64,000 nucleotides of DNA from contig NZ_BCXG01000020.1 in assembly GCF_001894985.1 (NCBI RefSeq), positions 30,086-94,085 on the forward strand. The letters run 5' to 3'. The stretch comes from Rhodococcus tukisamuensis NBRC 100609. Lineage in GTDB: Bacteria; Actinomycetota; Actinomycetes; Mycobacteriales; Mycobacteriaceae. The notes beneath the pieces are model-generated. The model had not been told where the DNA came from. It saw only the letters and a program-made list of their open reading frames with translations, and searched no databases. Below are positions 20,784 through 32,041 of the stretch, in pieces. Position 1 is the stretch's first letter, and every line of letters begins with the position of its first letter. Position numbers and translations under genes: made by a program.

Positions 20784-21965
20784 TCATGGCTTCGCGCCCT
20801 TCACCAGGTCGAGCACGATCCGTGCCACCGCGTCGGCGGCGTCGCGGTGCCCGGCACCGGCCGCCGCCGCGCCCATCGCCGCCAGCCGGTCGGGGTCCCG
20901 CAGCAGCGGGACCACCGTCTCGGCCACGTACTGCGCGGTGAGCTCGGCGTCGGCGACGATGACGCCGCCACCCGCCGCGACCAGCGGCTTGGCATTGAGT
21001 TCCTGTTCGCCGTTTCCATGCGGCAACGGCACGTACACCGCCGGCAGCCCGACGGCGGAGACCTCGGCGACCGTCATCGCGCCGGACCGGCAGATCGCGG
21101 CGTCGGCGGCGGCGTAGGCCAGGTCCATCCGGGACAGGTACGGCACCGCCACGTACGGCGTCGCCGGGTTCACCTGCGCCACGTCGAGGGTGTTCTTGGG
21201 GCCGTGCGCGTGCAGCACCGAGACACCGGCCTCGGCCAGCGCGGCGGCCGCGCCGGAGACCGCCTCGTTGAGCGAGCGCGCGCCCTGCGAGCCGCCGAAC
21301 ACCAGCAGCACCGGTCCCTCGGCGGGCAACCCGAAGTGGGCCCGGGCCTCGGCGCGCAGTGCGGCGCGGTCCAGCCCGGTGATCGAGGCGCGGACCGGGA
21401 TGCCGAGCACCTCCGCGTCGTGTCGGCCGCGGGCGGCGACGCCCGATCCGGGCACGGCGGCCAGCACCCGGGCGGCGACCCGGGCGCCGATCTTGTTCGC
21501 GATACCGGCGCTGGCGTTGGCCTCGTGCACCACCACCGGCACCGCGCGGCGCCGGCGCAGCAGGCCGCGGCCCGCGGCGAGGTAGGCGGGCAACGCGACG
21601 TAGCCGCCGAACCCGACGATCACGTCGGCCTGCGTGGTGTCGAGCACCTCGCGGGTGCGCCGGACCGAGTTCCGGACCCGGCCGGGCAGCCGCAGCAGGT
21701 CCATCGTGGGCTTGCGCGGCAACGGCACCGGCGGGATCAGTGCGAGCGGGTAGCCACGCTCGGGTACCAGCGTGGTCTCGAGGCCCCGCTCGGTGCCCAG
21801 CGCGGTCACCGTGACGGTGGGGTCGAGCCGGCGCAGCGCGTCGGCCACGGCCAACGCGGGTTCGATGTGTCCGGCGGTGCCGCCGCCGGCAACGACGACG
21901 GACGGGCCGGACTGGCCGGCCGAAGTGGGCGACGCGACGGGATGTTCCTCTGAAGTGCCGCTCAC
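20784..21965 (-). CDS. murG: MurG lipid II synthase (UDP-GlcNAc transferase)
   Basis: A 393-residue GT28 peripheral membrane enzyme that converts lipid I to lipid [15 protein letters not shown] is the N-terminal glycine loop, [12 protein letters not shown] the acceptor-side motif, and FGGSQGA plus the C-terminal [12 protein letters not shown] bind UDP-GlcNAc. The first 20 residues are a poorly conserved polar extension. The GTG start at 21965 overlaps the ftsW stop (GTGA), as in related genomes, which keeps lipid II synthesis and the SEDS protein in step. Confidence 0.96.
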   Translation of the reverse strand: MSGTSEEHPVASPTSAGQSGPSVVVAGGGTAGHIEPALAVADALRRLDPTVTVTALGTERGLETTLVPERGYPLALIPPVPLPRKPTMDLLRLPGRVRNSVRRTREVLDTTQADVIVGFGGYVALPAYLAAGRGLLRRRRAVPVVVHEANASAGIANKIGARVAARVLAAVPGSGVAARGRHDAEVLGIPVRASITGLDRAALRAEARAHFGLPAEGPVLLVFGGSQGARSLNEAVSGAAAALAEAGVSVLHAHGPKNTLDVAQVNPATPYVAVPYLSRMDLAYAAADAAICRSGAMTVAEVSAVGLPAVYVPLPHGNGEQELNAKPLVAAGGGVIVADAELTAQYVAETVVPLLRDPDRLAAMGAAAAGAGHRDAADAVARIVLDLVKGAKP

Positions 21966-23539
21966 CTACGAAATCCTCGCTCTCCTGTTCGGCCGCTCGA
22001 TCGACGCAGCCGCTCGTCTGATGATAGTGCCTGGTCGCGCCGCGGATCCGACCGCCGCGGGTCGGCCGCTGCGCGGGGGTCGGTGCGCCGCCGGACCGGC
22101 GGTTGCTGGCCCGGAGCCGGCCGCCGACGTTCGCCCGGCGGCGGCCCGGCGGCCAGCGCGCGACGCTTGGCGACCGCCTTGGCCTGCGCGGCCTTCTGCT
22201 GCGCCTGCACGGCCTTCGCCTGCGCCGCCTTGGCCTTGGCCTTGGCCTGTGCGGCCTTGCGCGCCGCCTCCGCACGCGCGGCCGAGTAGTGCTCGGGCTT
22301 GGGCAGCCGCAACAGCCGGGCGAAGCGGCCGTCGGGCCCGGAGTGCAGCGCGGCCACCGCCTCCGGCTCGTGCCTCGCGGCATTGGCGAGGATGCCGAAC
22401 ATCAGCAGTGTGATCGCCGTCGAGGTGCCGCCCGCCGAGACCAGTGGCAGCTGCTGCCCGGTGACCGGGAGCAGGCCGATCACGTAACCGATGTTGATCA
22501 TCGCCTGGGCCAGGATCCAGGTGGTCGCCGCCGCGGTCAGCAACCGCAGGAACGGGTCGACCGAACGCATCGCGATCCGCAGGCCCGTGAACACGAACAG
22601 GGCGAAGAGCCCGAGCACCGCGACACAACCGATGAAGCCGAGTTCCTCGCCGATGATCGCGAAGATGAAGTCGTTGTGCGCGTTCGGCAGGTAGCTCCAC
22701 TTGGCGCGGGACTGACCGAGACCACGACCGAACAGGCCGCCGTCGGCGAGCGAGAACTTCGCCTGACGGCTCTGGTAGTTGGCGCCCTGCGGGTCGTCGC
22801 CGGGGTTGAGGAAGCCGAAGATGCGGGCGGCCCGGTAGTCGGCGGACAGCGCCAGGACCACCCCGGCGACCGCGACGCCCGCCACCGCGACCCCGAAGAT
22901 CCGGAGCGGCAACCCGGCGAACCACAGGAGGGCGCCGACCACGATCACGAACGTGACCGTCGTCGAGTAGTTCGGCTGGAGGATGACCAGGACCGACGCC
23001 AGGAGAGCGCCCGGGACCAGCGGAATCAGCAGTTCCTTGAGCGGCGCACCCGGACGACGGGTGGCCAGCACGGACGCCCCCCACACCACCAGCGTGACCT
23101 TGGCGAGCTCCGACGGCTGGAAGGACAACCCACCGAGTTCGAACCAGCGCCGGGCGCCGCCGGACTCCTTGCCGATGCCGGGGACGAGGACCAGCGCCAG
23201 CATCACGACCGACACCACGAAGGCGGGCAGGGCGAGCTTGCGCATCAGCCGCACCGGCGTGCACAGCGCCACGTAGAACAGCACCACGCCGAGCACCGCG
23301 AAGATCAGCTGCGTGGTGAACATGCCGTAGGCCGAGCCGGTGTCCGCGTACGCCTCGACGCTCGACGCCGAGAGCACCATCACCAGGCCGAGCACGGTGA
23401 GCAGGGTGGCGATGGTGACGATCAGGTGGAAGGAGGCCATGGGTCGGGCCAGCCAGGCACCGACCCGGGTGCGCGGACCCGCGGACACCTTCTTCGACCC
23501 GGATCCGGACCGGGCACGCGGACCCGCGGGCGCACTCAT
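21962..23539 (-). CDS. ftsW: FtsW SEDS septal glycan polymerase
   Basis: A 525-residue SEDS protein, the glycosyltransferase partner of FtsI at the septum. The start is ATG 23539, inside the murD stop (ATGA); the open frame further upstream is antisense or shifted murD. About ten hydrophobic helices are seen, with [19 protein letters not shown] and PLVSAGGTS as SEDS signatures. A roughly 120-residue cytoplasmic tail follows. It is Ala/Lys/Gln-rich with AKAKA and AQAK repeats (about 22165-22290), then Arg-rich. M. tuberculosis FtsW binds FtsZ through its tail; this tail has a different, repetitive composition. Confidence 0.95.
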   Translation of the reverse strand: MSAPAGPRARSGSGSKKVSAGPRTRVGAWLARPMASFHLIVTIATLLTVLGLVMVLSASSVEAYADTGSAYGMFTTQLIFAVLGVVLFYVALCTPVRLMRKLALPAFVVSVVMLALVLVPGIGKESGGARRWFELGGLSFQPSELAKVTLVVWGASVLATRRPGAPLKELLIPLVPGALLASVLVILQPNYSTTVTFVIVVGALLWFAGLPLRIFGVAVAGVAVAGVVLALSADYRAARIFGFLNPGDDPQGANYQSRQAKFSLADGGLFGRGLGQSRAKWSYLPNAHNDFIFAIIGEELGFIGCVAVLGLFALFVFTGLRIAMRSVDPFLRLLTAAATTWILAQAMINIGYVIGLLPVTGQQLPLVSAGGTSTAITLLMFGILANAARHEPEAVAALHSGPDGRFARLLRLPKPEHYSAARAEAARKAAQAKAKAKAAQAKAVQAQQKAAQAKAVAKRRALAAGPPPGERRRPAPGQQPPVRRRTDPRAAADPRRSDPRRDQALSSDERLRRSSGRTGERGFRR

Positions 23540-25002
23540 CGCTGCGTGCCCGACCCGCCGAGGCGGTGCACGGCCTCCGCGAAGGCGCGACCGCGGTGCC
23601 CGTAGTCGGTGAACATGTCGAGGGAGGCGGCGGCCGGCGCCAGCAGCACCGTGTCCCCCGGCGTCGCCAGGGCGGCGGCCACCGTGACGGCCTCGGCCAT
23701 CACTGCGTCGGGGTCCGGTTCCCGGCTCGGATCGGAGCTCACCGTGCCATCGTCTCCCGTCGGCACCAGGACCACGCGGACCTCGGGCGCGTGTCGCCGC
23801 AGCGCCTCGGCGATCTGGTCCGCGTCCCGGCCGAGCAGCACCGCGCCTGCGAGCCGGTCGGCGACCTCGGCGACCAGTTCGTCGACGCGGGCTCCCTTGA
23901 GCAGGCCTCCCGCCACCCACACCACCCGAGGGTGCGCGAGCAGCGAGGACCGGGCCGCGTGCGGGTTGGTCGCCTTGGAGTCGTCGACGTAGGTGACGCC
24001 GTCCAGCTCGGCGACCCGCTCGGCCCGGTGCGGGCCCACCTTGTAGCTGCGCAGTCCGTCGCCCACGGCCGCCGCCGGGACGCCGATCGAGCGGGCCAAC
24101 GCGGCCGCGGCGAGTGCGTCCATCAGTCCGGCGGGTCCGGGCGGGGTGATCTCCGACGTCAGCGCGAGGGTCGCCGCGTCGGCGAAGGCGCGGTCGACCA
24201 GGCGTCCGTCCTCGACGCCGAGCTCGCCCGCCGCCGGGGCACCGAGCCGGAAGCCGACCGTGTGTCCCGCGGTCGAGCGGGTGACCAGGCCGGCCGCGAC
24301 CGGGTCGTCGAGACCGAGGACGGCGACGTCGCCGGTGAGCGCGCCTGCCTTCGCGTCGACGTAGCCGGCCATGCCACCGTGCCAGTCCAGGTGGTCCTCG
24401 GCGATGTTGAGCACCACGCCCGCCGCCGGGCGCACCGACGGCGCCCAGTGCAGCTGGAACGAGGACAGCTCCACGGCGAGTGCGTCGTTGCGCGGGTCCG
24501 CGCGCAGGGCGTCGGTGATCGGCAGGCCGATGTTGCCGCACGCCACCGCGGGGACCCCGCCGGCCCGCAGGATCGACTCGAGCATCGAGGTGGTGGTGGT
24601 CTTGCCGTTCGTTCCGGTCACCACCAGCCACTGCCGCGCCGGGCCGTACACCTCGGCGCGGTCGAGCCGCCAGGCGAACTCGACGTCCCCCCAGATCGGC
24701 ACCCCGGCGGCAGCCGCCGCGGCGAGCACCGGCGAGTCCGGCCGCCAGCCGGGACTGGTGACGACCAGCGCGAACCGCTCGATCCCGGCGGCCGCCGCCT
24801 CGGGCGTCAGGGTGTCGACCGCGAGTTCGGCCGCCGCGTCGTCGAGGGAGGCCTGGTTGCCGTCGGTGAGGGTGACCACGGCGCCGAGGTCACGCAACGG
24901 CGCCACCAGCGCGAGACCGGAGACGCGGGCGCCCGCGACGAGCACGCCACGACCGCGCAGGCCGCCCAGTTCGGTCGGCAGGTTCTCGGGGTGCACGGTC
25001 AC
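23536..25002 (-). CDS. murD: UDP-N-acetylmuramoyl-L-alanine--D-glutamate ligase
   Basis: A 488-residue Mur ligase adding D-Glu. The Rossmann-like N domain opens [20 protein letters not shown] (residues 130-137) is the ATP loop, and [10 protein letters not shown] and the C-terminal [13 protein letters not shown] (written [11 protein letters not shown] in most relatives) are family motifs. GTG start at 25002, only three bases after the mraY stop, and an ATGA overlap with ftsW downstream. Nothing unusual in length. Confidence 0.96.
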   Translation of the reverse strand: MTVHPENLPTELGGLRGRGVLVAGARVSGLALVAPLRDLGAVVTLTDGNQASLDDAAAELAVDTLTPEAAAAGIERFALVVTSPGWRPDSPVLAAAAAAGVPIWGDVEFAWRLDRAEVYGPARQWLVVTGTNGKTTTTSMLESILRAGGVPAVACGNIGLPITDALRADPRNDALAVELSSFQLHWAPSVRPAAGVVLNIAEDHLDWHGGMAGYVDAKAGALTGDVAVLGLDDPVAAGLVTRSTAGHTVGFRLGAPAAGELGVEDGRLVDRAFADAATLALTSEITPPGPAGLMDALAAAALARSIGVPAAAVGDGLRSYKVGPHRAERVAELDGVTYVDDSKATNPHAARSSLLAHPRVVWVAGGLLKGARVDELVAEVADRLAGAVLLGRDADQIAEALRRHAPEVRVVLVPTGDDGTVSSDPSREPDPDAVMAEAVTVAAALATPGDTVLLAPAAASLDMFTDYGHRGRAFAEAVHRLGGSGTQR

Positions 25003-25005
25003 GGC

Positions 25006-26094
25006 CTAGTTCCCGATGACGGAGAGGTACTCGCTGTAGAACAGCGCGAGGCCGACCGCCGACGCGATCCCGGCGAGCAGCCAGAACCTGATGATGACCG
25101 TGGTCTCCGCCCACCCGGCGAGCTCGAAGTGGTGGTGGAACGGGGCCATCCGGAACACCCGGCGTCTGCTGGAACGGAACACCGCCACCTGGATGACGAC
25201 CGAGGTGGCCTCGGCGACGAACAGCGCGCCGACGACGACCATCAGCAGTTCGGTGCGGGTGGTGATGGACAGGCCGGCGAGCAGGCCACCGAGGGCCAGC
25301 GAGCCGGTGTCGCCCATGAAGATCTTCGCGGGTGCGGCGTTCCACCACAGGAAGCCGATGCAGGCGCCGGCGGCGGCGGCACAGATCAGCGCCAGGTCCA
25401 GCGGGTCGCGCACGTCGTAGCAGCCGATCGTCGGCTCGTTGGGGCCGCCGACGCAGGCGTTGCGGTACTGCCAGAAGGTGATCACCACGTAGGCGCCGAG
25501 CACCATGCTCATCGAGCCGGCGGCCAGGCCGTCGAGCCCGTCGGTGAGGTTCACCGCGTTGGACCACGCGCTGATCAGCAGGTAGCAGAACAGGATGAAG
25601 ACGATCGAGCCCATCGACACGGTGGCGATGTCACGGACGTAGGACAGGTGGGTGCTGCCCGGGGTGAGGCCGCCCGCACCGGGGAACCGCAGCGCCAGGA
25701 TGCCGAAGACGACGGCGGCGACGAACTGCCCGACCAGCTTGGCGGTCTTGTTGAGGCCGAGGTTGCGCTGCTTGCGGATCTTGATGAAGTCGTCGAGGAA
25801 GCCGACCGCGCCGAGCGCGGTGGCCAGGCCCAGCACCAGCAGGCCGGAGGCGGTCGGACCCTGGGCGTCGTAACCGATGCCGATCAGGTGCGAGCCCCAG
25901 TAGCCGGCCCACAGCGCCACGATGATCGCGACGCCGCCCATGGTCGGGGTGCCGCGCTTGGCCTGATGGCTGGCCGGGCCCTCGACGCGGATCTCCTGGC
26001 CGAAGCCCTGCCGCGAGAACATCTTGATCAGGATCGGGGTCAGCAGGATCGCCACAGCAAGCGCGATGCCTCCCGCAAAGAGGATCTGTCTCAC
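25006..26094 (-). CDS. mraY: phospho-N-acetylmuramoyl-pentapeptide transferase
   Basis: A 362-residue polytopic membrane enzyme that moves phospho-MurNAc-pentapeptide onto undecaprenyl phosphate, forming lipid I. About ten helices are present. Conserved motifs include [16 protein letters not shown] (Mg-binding Asp pair), [10 protein letters not shown] and [12 protein letters not shown], and the C-terminal HHHFE. It is coupled to murF by GTGA at 26091-26094. This enzyme is the target of nucleoside antibiotics in the family. Confidence 0.97.
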   Translation of the reverse strand: MRQILFAGGIALAVAILLTPILIKMFSRQGFGQEIRVEGPASHQAKRGTPTMGGVAIIVALWAGYWGSHLIGIGYDAQGPTASGLLVLGLATALGAVGFLDDFIKIRKQRNLGLNKTAKLVGQFVAAVVFGILALRFPGAGGLTPGSTHLSYVRDIATVSMGSIVFILFCYLLISAWSNAVNLTDGLDGLAAGSMSMVLGAYVVITFWQYRNACVGGPNEPTIGCYDVRDPLDLALICAAAAGACIGFLWWNAAPAKIFMGDTGSLALGGLLAGLSITTRTELLMVVVGALFVAEATSVVIQVAVFRSSRRRVFRMAPFHHHFELAGWAETTVIIRFWLLAGIASAVGLALFYSEYLSVIGN

Positions 26095-27620
26095 TGGTTC
26101 TCCCTGGTGGTCGTCGTGTTACCCGTCTCGTCGGTGGACCCCGTGTCGGCGAGCAGCGCGTCGGCGACCGCCCACAGCCCCACCGCCTGGGAGGCCTTCA
26201 CCAGCACGATGTCGCCCTCGGCCACCTCGGCCCGCAGCACCGCGAGCGCGGCGTCCGCGTCGGGCACCACCATCGACTCCTCGCCCCAGGAGCCCTCCAT
26301 CACCGCGCCCTGGTTCATCGCCCGCGACGGCCGGCCGGTGCCGACGACGATCAGCCGGGTGACGTCGAGGCGGACCGCGAGGCGGCCGATGGCGTCGTGC
26401 TCGATGACCGACTCCGGTCCGAGTTCCGCCATCTCCCCCAGCACCGCCCAGGTACGACGCTTCCCGCCGGAACCGGCGCGCGCCATGGTGACCAGCGCCT
26501 TGAGCGCCGCCCGCATCGAGTCCGGGTTCGCGTTGTACGAGTCGTCGACGACGGTCACGCCGTCGCCGCGCTGCTGCACCTGCATCCGCTTCGCGGAGAC
26601 CGGTCGGGCCGCGGCCAGCGCCGCCGCCACCTGGTCGAGGCTCGCGCCGCACTCGAGCGCCACCGCGGCCGCGGCGAGCGCGTTGCCGACCTGGTGCTCG
26701 CCGTGCACGCCGAGGGTGATCGCGACGGTGCCCTGCGGGCAGATCAGGTCGAAGGAGGCCCGGGCCTCGTCGTCGAGCCGGACGTCGACCGCCCGCACGT
26801 GCGCCCGCTCGGACTGACCGACCAGCACCACCCGCGCGCGGGTCCGCTCCGCCATCGCCGCGACCAGCAGGTCGTCGGCGTTGAGGACCGCGACACCGCC
26901 CTGGTCGGCCGGCGGAAGCGCCTGTGCCAGTTCACCCTTCGCCTCCGCGATCGCCTCACGCGAGCCGAACTCGCCGAGGTGTGCGGTGCCGACGTTGAGG
27001 ACCACACCGATCCGCGGCGGCGCCGTCTCGGCGAGCGCCGCGACGTGTCCGACGCCCCGGGCCGACAGCTCGAGGACCAGGTAGTCGGTGTCGGCGTCCG
27101 CACGCAGCGCGGTCCAGGGGTGGCCGATCTCGTTGTTGAAGGACCCGGGCGGGGCGATCACCGACCCCAGCGGGGTGAGCACGGCGGCCAGCAGGTCCTT
27201 GGTGGAGGTCTTGCCGGACGAGCCGGTGACCCCGACGACGGTGAGACCGGCAGTGGTCAGCTGGTCGGTGCTCACCCGGGCCAGCTTCGCCAGCGCCGCG
27301 AGCACCGCCGCGCCGGAACCGTCCGTGTCGTGTTCGAGCGCCATCGCGTTGGTCTGCGTCGGCGACAGCGGCGAGACGACGATCGCCGGCACCCCGACCG
27401 GCCGGGCCGCGAGTACCGCGACCGCGCCCGCCGCGACGGCGGCCGCGGCGTGCTCGTGGCCGTCCACGCGGGCGCCGGGCAGTGCCAGGAACAGTCCGCC
27501 GGACGTGATCTTGCGCGAGTCGAACTCGACGCCGCCGGTGACGAGGACGTCGGGGTCCGGCACGTCGTGCAGGGTGCCGCCGACGATCTCGGCGATCCGG
27601 CCCAGGCTCATCGGAATCAC
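26091..27620 (-). CDS. murF: UDP-MurNAc-tripeptide--D-Ala-D-Ala ligase
   Basis: A 509-residue Mur ligase that completes the pentapeptide precursor. [10 protein letters not shown] (about residues 133-142) is the ATP loop, and [11 protein letters not shown] and VLGEMAELG are MurF signatures. The GTG start at 27620 overlaps the murE stop; a second in-frame ATG (residue 4, MSLGRIAEI) is an alternative with similar support. It ends in a GTGA overlap with mraY. Confidence 0.96.
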   Translation of the reverse strand: MIPMSLGRIAEIVGGTLHDVPDPDVLVTGGVEFDSRKITSGGLFLALPGARVDGHEHAAAAVAAGAVAVLAARPVGVPAIVVSPLSPTQTNAMALEHDTDGSGAAVLAALAKLARVSTDQLTTAGLTVVGVTGSSGKTSTKDLLAAVLTPLGSVIAPPGSFNNEIGHPWTALRADADTDYLVLELSARGVGHVAALAETAPPRIGVVLNVGTAHLGEFGSREAIAEAKGELAQALPPADQGGVAVLNADDLLVAAMAERTRARVVLVGQSERAHVRAVDVRLDDEARASFDLICPQGTVAITLGVHGEHQVGNALAAAAVALECGASLDQVAAALAAARPVSAKRMQVQQRGDGVTVVDDSYNANPDSMRAALKALVTMARAGSGGKRRTWAVLGEMAELGPESVIEHDAIGRLAVRLDVTRLIVVGTGRPSRAMNQGAVMEGSWGEESMVVPDADAALAVLRAEVAEGDIVLVKASQAVGLWAVADALLADTGSTDETGNTTTTRENQ

Positions 27621-29263
27621 CGGTCACCACCCCCGTGTGTCGTGTCCGCGTTGCCGCGCCTGCGCTCGATGGCCGCACCGAGGACCTCGCGGTCGTCGAA
27701 TGGGTGCTTCACCCCGTTGATCTCCTGCCCGATCTCGTGTCCCTTGCCGGCGACGAGGACGACGTCCCCGGTCCCGGCCCATGCCACCGCGTCCGCGATG
27801 GCTTCCGCGCGGTCGGCGAACTCGCGTACCTCGCCGCGCTCGGCCGCCGGCACCCCGAGCGCGCCCTCCCGCACGGCGGCCCGGATGGTCGCCGGGTCCT
27901 CGCTGCGCGGGTTGTCGTCGGTGATCACCAGCAGGTCTGCGCCGCGGGCCGCGACCTCGCCCATGATCGGCCGCTTGCCCTGGTCCCGGTCGCCGCCCGC
28001 ACCGACCACGACCGCGATCCGGCCGTTGCTCTGGCCCCGGAGGGTGGCGATGACGGCCTCGAGTGCGCCCGGCTTGTGCGCGTAGTCGACGACGGCGAGG
28101 AAGTCCTGTCCGCGGTCGACGCGCTGCACCCGGCCGGGGACGTCCACCGAGCCGATGCCGGCAATCGCCCTGTCCAGGTCTACCCCGCAGGCGTCCAGGG
28201 TGGCCAGTGCCAGCAGCGCATTGGCCACGTTGTAGCCGCCCGGCAGCCGCAGCGAGACCCGGCGCGCCGTCCCGTCGGGCCCGGTGGCCAGGAACTGCTG
28301 ACTGCCGTCCCCGGTGGCGTCGACGTCGGAGACCGTCCAGTCTGCGTCGGCGGCCTCGCCGGCGGTCGAGACGGTGGTCGCGGACCCCGCGACCTGCGCC
28401 ATCGCGCGACCCCAGTCGTCGTCGACGCACACCACCGCACGGTCCGCGTGCACCGCCTCGTCCGGCGCGAACAGCCGGGCCTTGGCGGCGAAGTAGTCGT
28501 CGAGGTCGCGGTGGAAGTCGAGGTGGTCCTGGGACAGGTTGGTGAACGCCCCGATCTCGAAGTGGGTGCCGTCCACCCGGCCGAGCGCCAACGCGTGGCT
28601 CGAGACCTCCATGACGACGGTGTCGATGCCGCGTTCGAGCATCACCGCGAACAGCGCGTGCAGTTGCGGCGCCTCGGGTGTGGTCAGTGCGCTGGGCACC
28701 CGGCGACCCTCGATCCGGGTCTCGATGGTCCCGACCAGGCCCGCACGGTGGCCCGCGGCGGTCAGACCGGCCTCGACCAGGTAGGCGGTGGTGGTCTTGC
28801 CGGAGGTGCCGGTGATGCCCACCACCCGGAGCCGGCGCGACGGGTTGCCGTAGATCTCGGCGGATGCGGCGCCCAGCACCGACCGCGGGTTCGGGTGCAC
28901 CAGCACGGGCACCGGCCCGGCGGCGGACGCGGCGAGGGTGGCCAGGCCGGCCTCGTCGGTGAGCACCGCGACGGCGCCGCGGGCCAGCGCGTCGGCGGCG
29001 AACTCCGCACCGTGCGCGCGGGCGCCGGGCAGCGCGGCGAACAGGTCGCCGGCCGCGACGGTCTGGGCCCGCAGTTCCACGCCGGTCACCGCCACGTCCG
29101 CGGCCGGGGCCGCGCCGGAGTCGGGGGTCGGTGCGGCGGCGCCGATCCAGTCCAGCCGGGCGCCGATCAGCGCGGCCAGCGCCGCAACCCCGGTGGCGGG
29201 CGGGTGCGTCGGCCGCAGTCCCCCCGCCGCATCCGCGGACCGCGAAGCGTTAGTCCCATGCAC
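27617..29263 (-). CDS. murE: UDP-MurNAc-tripeptide synthetase (meso-diaminopimelate-adding)
   Basis: A 548-residue Mur ligase. [10 protein letters not shown] (residues 152-161) is the ATP loop. DNPRSEDP, the DNPR motif, marks meso-diaminopimelate rather than lysine as the added amino acid, agreeing with mycolic-acid actinobacterial wall chemistry. The first roughly 35 residues are a variable head; ATG 29263 is the first plausible start, with GAGAGGAG about 14 bases upstream. It is separated from ftsI by 118 bases in which I see no terminator. Confidence 0.96.
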   Translation of the reverse strand: MHGTNASRSADAAGGLRPTHPPATGVAALAALIGARLDWIGAAAPTPDSGAAPAADVAVTGVELRAQTVAAGDLFAALPGARAHGAEFAADALARGAVAVLTDEAGLATLAASAAGPVPVLVHPNPRSVLGAASAEIYGNPSRRLRVVGITGTSGKTTTAYLVEAGLTAAGHRAGLVGTIETRIEGRRVPSALTTPEAPQLHALFAVMLERGIDTVVMEVSSHALALGRVDGTHFEIGAFTNLSQDHLDFHRDLDDYFAAKARLFAPDEAVHADRAVVCVDDDWGRAMAQVAGSATTVSTAGEAADADWTVSDVDATGDGSQQFLATGPDGTARRVSLRLPGGYNVANALLALATLDACGVDLDRAIAGIGSVDVPGRVQRVDRGQDFLAVVDYAHKPGALEAVIATLRGQSNGRIAVVVGAGGDRDQGKRPIMGEVAARGADLLVITDDNPRSEDPATIRAAVREGALGVPAAERGEVREFADRAEAIADAVAWAGTGDVVLVAGKGHEIGQEINGVKHPFDDREVLGAAIERRRGNADTTHGGGDR

Positions 29264-29381
29264 GGGCAGGTGACTCCTCTCGGGGTTCGGTCAGGTGGCG
29301 ACGGAATTGGTCGCAAGCCAGCGTGTCACGTTACCGGCGACGGGCGGCGTCGGTGGACTCGGCGTGGTGACGCGGGGCGGG

Positions 29382-31310
29382 TCAGTCCGCCTGCAGCACC
29401 AGTCTCGGGCCGGGATCGGCGGACAGCGGCACCTTGTCGCGCTGGAGCATCCACGAGGCGATGTTGTGGAACAGCGGTGCCGCGGACTGCCCGCCGGAGC
29501 CGTCGGCGCTGCGCACGGGGGCGTCGAGCATGATCCCGATCACGAACCGGGGGTTGTCGGCGGGCGCGATGCCGGCGAAGGTGATCCAGTAGTTCGAGTT
29601 CGAGTAGCACTTGCAGGCGGGGTCCACCTGCTGCGCGGTGCCGGTCTTGCCGCTGACCTGGTAGCCCTCGACACCGGCCGCCGCGCCGGTGCCCTGCTGG
29701 TAGCCCATCGGGTCGCGCTGGGTGACGGACCGGAACATGTCCCGCACGGTGGCCGCCGTCTTCGGGCTGACTACCTCGATGCCCTCGGGATGCTCGGCCC
29801 GGGTGCGGTTGCCGTCGGCGTCGACGGTGGCGCGCACGATCCGCGGCGGGATCCGGACGCCGTCGTTGGCGATGGCCTGGTACATGCCGGTCATCTGCAG
29901 CAGGGTCATCGACAGGCCCTGGCCGATCGGCAGGTTCGCGAAGGTGCCGCCCGACCACTGGTCGCGGCTGGGGACGTCGCCCGCGCTCTCGCCGGGCAGG
30001 CCGACGTCGGTGCGCTGGCCGAGGCCGAACTTCTCGAGCATGTCCGCGAACCGGTCCTCGCCGACCCGCTGCGCGAGCATCAGGGTGCCGACGTTCGAGG
30101 ACTTCCCGAACACGCCGGTGCTGGTGTAGGGCGCGACGCCGTGCTCCCAGGCGTCGCGGACCGTCACCCCGGACATCTGGATCCCCCCGGGCACCTGCAG
30201 CACCTCGTCGGGCGTGGTGAGCCCGTACTCGACGGCGGCCGCCGCGGTGACGATCTTGTTCACCGAACCCGGCTCGAACGGCGTGCTGACCGGCAGGTTG
30301 CCCATCTCGGCCTTGCCGTTGTTGGCGACGCCGATGGACGGGTTGAAGGTGTTGTCGTTGGCCATCGCCAGCACGTCGCCGGTGTGCGAGTCCAGCACCA
30401 CCACCGACGCGTTCTTCGCGCCGGACGCGTCCTTGGCCAGCTGGGTCTGCTGCTGCACGTAGTACTGCAGGTCCGAGTCCAGGGTCAGCTCGACGCTGGA
30501 CCCGTTGACCGCCGGCTGCTTGTCGCGCCAGCTGCCGGGGATCACGGCGCCGTCGGAGCCGCGGTCGTAGGTCTGCGACCCGTCGGTACCGGCGAGCGTG
30601 GAGTCCAGCGAGTCCTCGAGGCCGAGCAGGCCGTGGCCGTCCCAGCCGGTGGCGCCGACGATGTTCGCCGCCAGCGAGCCGCCCGGGTACTCGCGGATGT
30701 CCTGGCGTTCGAGCCCGACCTCGGGAAACTCGTCGACGATCTTCGCGGCGATGTTCGGGTCCACGCTGCGGGCCAGGTAGACGAAGGTCTCGTCGCTCTT
30801 GAGCTTGGCGAGCAGGTCCTTCTCCGCGGCGGTGTCCCCGAGCGCCTTGTGAATGCCCTTGGCGATCTCCTTGAGCCGGTCGGCGACCTTCGGATCCTTG
30901 CCGGCCTTGACGGCCGCCTCCTCGATCTCCTTGCGGACCCGGACCGGCTGGAAGGTCAGCGCCTTCGCCTCCATGGTGAACGCGATCGGGTTGCCGTTGC
31001 GGTCGGAGATCGAGCCGCGGGTGGCGGGGTCGATCACGGTGATGGCGCGCTGGTTGGCGGCCTCGGCGGACAGCTTCGGCGCCTGCACGACCTGGACCCA
31101 CAGGAGCTGGACCACGGCGATACCGAGCGCGACAAACATGACCGTGCGGCCGACGCGGAAACGGAACCGGAACGACGCGGCCTCGGTCGGCCGCGGCCGG
31201 CGAGGCCGGACGGGCCGGGCCCTGCCGGATTGAGAACCGGGCCGGGCCCTGCCGGATTGAGAACCGGGCCGAGCCCGGGGTGGTGGAGCGGCGGAGGGAC
31301 CTCGGGTCAC
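29382..31310 (-). CDS. ftsI: FtsI/PbpB class B penicillin-binding protein (septal transpeptidase)
   Basis: A 642-residue bitopic protein. A basic cytoplasmic head contains a duplicated nine-residue RARPGSQSG unit (residues 13-30). One membrane helix (about 55-75), the PBP dimer/pedestal domain and the transpeptidase domain follow. Catalytic motifs are SVNK (in EPGSVNKIVT), SSN (KSSNVGT) and KTGTAQQ. No PASTA repeats follow. It cross-links septal peptidoglycan with FtsW. The GTG start at 31310 overlaps the ftsL-like stop by four bases. Equivalent to Rv2163c (pbpB). Confidence 0.96.
   Translation of the reverse strand: MTRGPSAAPPPRARPGSQSGRARPGSQSGRARPVRPRRPRPTEAASFRFRFRVGRTVMFVALGIAVVQLLWVQVVQAPKLSAEAANQRAITVIDPATRGSISDRNGNPIAFTMEAKALTFQPVRVRKEIEEAAVKAGKDPKVADRLKEIAKGIHKALGDTAAEKDLLAKLKSDETFVYLARSVDPNIAAKIVDEFPEVGLERQDIREYPGGSLAANIVGATGWDGHGLLGLEDSLDSTLAGTDGSQTYDRGSDGAVIPGSWRDKQPAVNGSSVELTLDSDLQYYVQQQTQLAKDASGAKNASVVVLDSHTGDVLAMANDNTFNPSIGVANNGKAEMGNLPVSTPFEPGSVNKIVTAAAAVEYGLTTPDEVLQVPGGIQMSGVTVRDAWEHGVAPYTSTGVFGKSSNVGTLMLAQRVGEDRFADMLEKFGLGQRTDVGLPGESAGDVPSRDQWSGGTFANLPIGQGLSMTLLQMTGMYQAIANDGVRIPPRIVRATVDADGNRTRAEHPEGIEVVSPKTAATVRDMFRSVTQRDPMGYQQGTGAAAGVEGYQVSGKTGTAQQVDPACKCYSNSNYWITFAGIAPADNPRFVIGIMLDAPVRSADGSGGQSAAPLFHNIASWMLQRDKVPLSADPGPRLVLQAD
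31212..31265 (-). repeat. 27-bp tandem duplication inside ftsI
   Basis: Positions 31212-31238 and 31239-31265 are identical 27-base units, and a third partial unit follows from 31266. The period is a multiple of three, so it adds whole RARPGSQSG blocks to the cytoplasmic head of FtsI without shifting the frame. Perfect identity suggests a recent slippage event and possible length variation between strains. Confidence 0.9.
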
Positions 31311-32041
31311 CTCTGACCGCCCGCGCTACCTGCCTGTCCAGCGGCCGCACCGGGCGTTGCAGTGGTCATGGGGATCAAGTGTTCACCCTCGGCCTGCAGT
31401 TGCGGCTGATTCGCCGCGAGCGGCGAGCCGGGGCGGGCCGCGGTGGTCGGGGCGGCCGCGCGGGTGGTCGGCGTCAGGTTGCGGGTGGGCGTCGGGGCCG
31501 GGGCCGGCTTGTTCAGCGGCGGCGCCGGTGTGCCCTGCGCGGGAGCCGGGTCGCCGACCACCGTGACGGTGCCGTCCGGCGCCACGACCAGACGCGCCAC
31601 GTTCTTGACCGGGATCATGCCGAGTTCGGTCGCCTTGCGGGCAAGCTCCGGGGCGGACGCGGCGGCCTCGTTGTCGCGTTGCAGCGACGAACGCTGCTCG
31701 GACAGTTCCTGGTTGTGCTGACGGGCGGCGCTGAGCTTGTAGGAGTCCTCCGCCGAGCGCGTGGTCAGCAGCAGCGTGATCGCCAGGCCCACGGACAGCA
31801 GCCCGATCACGGTGGCGACGAACGGGATACGGGCGGTCAGCGCGGCGCCGCGCCGGGCCGGCGCGGCCGTGGTGCCCGTCGCCCGCTGGGTCCGACGCTC
31901 GTAGGCTCGCTGCGCCGCGCTCGACCGCGCGGGGGCACCGGAGCCGGTGGGGACGGTCGCCGGGGCACGCCCGCGGACCTTCGGGCGGACGGCGGCGGCA
32001 CCACGGGGCCGTGCGGCACCCGATCGGACGGGAACTGTCAT
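31307..32041 (-). CDS. ftsL: FtsL-like bitopic division protein
   Basis: A 244-residue protein between rsmH and ftsI, the standard place of ftsL. A roughly 70-residue basic Arg/Ala-rich cytoplasmic head precedes one membrane helix ([19 protein letters not shown]). Then comes a short coiled coil ([17 protein letters not shown]) and the motif [15 protein letters not shown], typical of the actinobacterial FtsL-like (Rv2164c) group. The last 90 residues are Pro/Thr/Ala-rich. It should pair with FtsB (DivIC) and FtsQ to activate FtsWI. ATGA overlap with rsmH and GTGA overlap with ftsI. Confidence 0.85.
   Translation of the reverse strand: MTVPVRSGAARPRGAAAVRPKVRGRAPATVPTGSGAPARSSAAQRAYERRTQRATGTTAAPARRGAALTARIPFVATVIGLLSVGLAITLLLTTRSAEDSYKLSAARQHNQELSEQRSSLQRDNEAAASAPELARKATELGMIPVKNVARLVVAPDGTVTVVGDPAPAQGTPAPPLNKPAPAPTPTRNLTPTTRAAAPTTAARPGSPLAANQPQLQAEGEHLIPMTTATPGAAAGQAGSAGGQR

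Noticed and set aside
23540..24631. N-terminal extension of FtsW by 364 codons
   Set aside because: The extension is an out-of-frame reading of murD; the SEDS protein starts at ATG 23539 in an ATGA overlap.
23566..26817. 1,083-codon plus-strand open frame opposite murD, mraY and murF
   Set aside because: Antisense to three complete Mur genes; composition explained by GC-rich third positions.
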